Source of the DNA: Pseudomonadales bacterium
GTDB lineage: Bacteria > Pseudomonadota > Gammaproteobacteria > Pseudomonadales > Pseudohongiellaceae
Direction: 5' to 3'
Length of the DNA: 7,279 nt
Assembly (NCBI GenBank): GCA_022360535.1
Contig: JAKSCP010000546.1
Span: forward strand, 1 to 7,279
Translations under genes and position numbers: made by a program
Shown: positions 6,402 through 7,279 of the stretch, one piece after another
Layout: every line of letters starts with the position of its first letter
How positions within the stretch are numbered: position 1 is the stretch's first letter
The notes under the pieces: generated by a model
What the model was told of the DNA's origin: nothing
The model's database searches: none
What the model saw: the letters and a program-made list of their open reading frames with translations, nothing else

Positions 6402-6407
6402 TAGGAG
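6402..6407 (+). promoter_or_regulatory. strong ribosome binding site of the HDOD gene
   Basis: TAGGAG lies six bases before the ATG at 6414. It is the best Shine-Dalgarno match among the main genes in the window. Its TAG is also an in-frame stop, which fixes the start of the HDOD gene. Confidence 0.85.
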
Positions 6408-6413
6408 TCGCGA

Positions 6414-7279
6414 ATGGAGATCAGTGAATTAAAAACAGCTTTTTATGATGCAATGTTTGACTGTGACGATACCAACATCAATCCTATTGAGGAAAATGTT
6501 ATCGCCAGAGTGCACACGATTTTGAATGATCGGAAAAAGCTCAGCAGTTACATTGCGCCCCTGCCGGTATTGCAGATACAGCTACTGGATCTTCTCGACA
6601 ATGAAGACGTTGAATTTCAAAAACTTGCGGACTTGATTGAGCAGGACCCTGCACTGGCCACTCGGGTATTGAGGATTGTGAACAGTCCTGCATACATTAC
6701 CCGGACAAAACCAGATGACCTCTTGTCGTCGATCAAATTACTGGGAGTGTCAGGTATTTCCAGTATTGCCAGTTCGGTGTTGATGGAGAACATCCGCCCT
6801 CCCAAACCTATCTACTACAAAATGTTTGGGCGACAAATCTGGGAACATTCATTGCACTGCGCTCATCTTTGCCGAAGATTCGCCGTAATCGAGAACGAGG
6901 ATGAGTTTTCAGCTCATTTTCTCGGGCTGATTCATGATGTTGGGAAGATCATCGTCTTTAACTGCCTGAGCGAGGCATTCAGTGAATCACCTCTTGATGG
7001 CGACCCTGGCAGCAAGGTGTTCAAAGACATGATGTCCGAGACTTCCCGAGACATATCCTATTTCATCGCCCGGGATTGGGAGCTACCCGAAAAATTCTGG
7101 ATGCCTCTTGAAGAACAATCAAAGAGACAGAGATCTCCAATGGGTGCGATATTGTATCGTGCCAACCTCTGCGCTGAACTCTATCTCCTGCTGGCGAAGA
7201 AGAAAATCGAGCAACCTGAAGCTGAGAACTACCTGGAGTCTCTTCAGTGCGATGGACAAATCTGGCAGCAATTCACAGA
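6414..7279 (+). CDS. HDOD-domain protein, 3' end beyond window
   Basis: The frame from ATG 6414 is open to the window end, giving 288 residues with no stop yet. It has the HDOD pattern. An N-terminal helical part (1-45) is followed by 'YIAPLPVLQIQLLDLLDNED' (46-65) and 'LADLIEQDPALATRVLRIVN' (71-90), then 'SPAY' (91-94), 'SSIKLLGVSGISSIA' (105-119), 'WEHSLHCAHLCRRF' (143-156) and 'FLGLIHDVGKI' (169-179). Unlike many HDOD proteins it keeps the His-Asp pair (H174/D175) and an upstream histidine (H145), so residual phosphohydrolase-type metal binding is possible, although the family is mostly thought to act in signalling. HDOD proteins are often tied to two-component, c-di-GMP or stress regulation. 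No EAL, GGDEF or receiver domain is fused in the visible part. The HDOD core appears nearly complete, so little besides a C-terminal tail may be missing. The gene is probably monocistronic or first in its operon, given the 251-base gap upstream. Confidence 0.88.
   Translation, partial: MEISELKTAFYDAMFDCDDTNINPIEENVIARVHTILNDRKKLSSYIAPLPVLQIQLLDLLDNEDVEFQKLADLIEQDPALATRVLRIVNSPAYITRTKPDDLLSSIKLLGVSGISSIASSVLMENIRPPKPIYYKMFGRQIWEHSLHCAHLCRRFAVIENEDEFSAHFLGLIHDVGKIIVFNCLSEAFSESPLDGDPGSKVFKDMMSETSRDISYFIARDWELPEKFWMPLEEQSKRQRSPMGAILYRANLCAELYLLLAKKKIEQPEAENYLESLQCDGQIWQQFT

Noticed and set aside
6617..6805. Open frame of 62 codons on the minus strand
   Set aside because: It is antisense to the conserved HDOD core.
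1..7279. Mobile element, prophage, CRISPR or defence island
   Set aside because: I saw no transposase, integrase, regular spaced repeats, tRNA, target-site duplication or toxin-antitoxin pair. The oxygenase type also occurs in phages, but nothing else here suggests phage DNA.

Overview
The window looks like a chromosomal segment from a Gram-negative bacterium, most likely a gammaproteobacterium and perhaps a marine or environmental one. This rests on gene types: a membrane-anchored CadC-like winged-helix regulator with a periplasmic TPR part, a hybrid histidine kinase of the 'GIAHDFNN' class, and an HDOD protein. Base composition is moderate by eye. No rRNA, tRNA, ribosomal protein or other marker gene is present, so the taxonomy is an inference.

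Layout, left to right: (1) the 3' end of a DUF4386-type multi-pass membrane protein, cut by the left edge (1-591, +). (2) A 172-base gap with an 8-bp inverted repeat. (3) A complete hybrid sensor kinase (764-2938, +) with seven predicted membrane segments, a PAS domain, HisKA, HATPase_c and a C-terminal receiver. (4) A CadC-like transmembrane transcription regulator, convergent with the kinase (about 3040-5058, -). (5) A 468-base divergent intergenic region rich in small dyads and direct repeats, containing a possible 25-codon ORF with a good Shine-Dalgarno site. (6) A 207-residue putative 2-oxoglutarate/Fe(II) oxygenase (5539-6162, +). (7) A 251-base gap with a tight hairpin and a 10-bp palindrome. 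(8) An HDOD-domain signalling protein that runs off the right edge (6414-7279, +).

The genes are mainly sensing and regulation genes with separate transcription units, and there is no clear multi-gene operon. The regulator and the oxygenase are divergent across a long, dyad-rich gap, so the oxygenase is the most natural local target of the regulator, though nothing proves it. The kinase has its own receiver and no HPt protein or separate regulator beside it, so its output partner must lie elsewhere. The HDOD gene has a strong ribosome binding site and intact His-Asp residues.

The most notable sequence feature is an uninterrupted run of 16 A residues inside the kinase gene, exactly at the PAS-to-HisKA linker. 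Slippage by one base in either direction meets a stop within a few codons, giving a protein of about 340 residues with no kinase. It is a plausible phase-variation or transcript-slippage switch. I found no clear mobile element, CRISPR array or known defence system.
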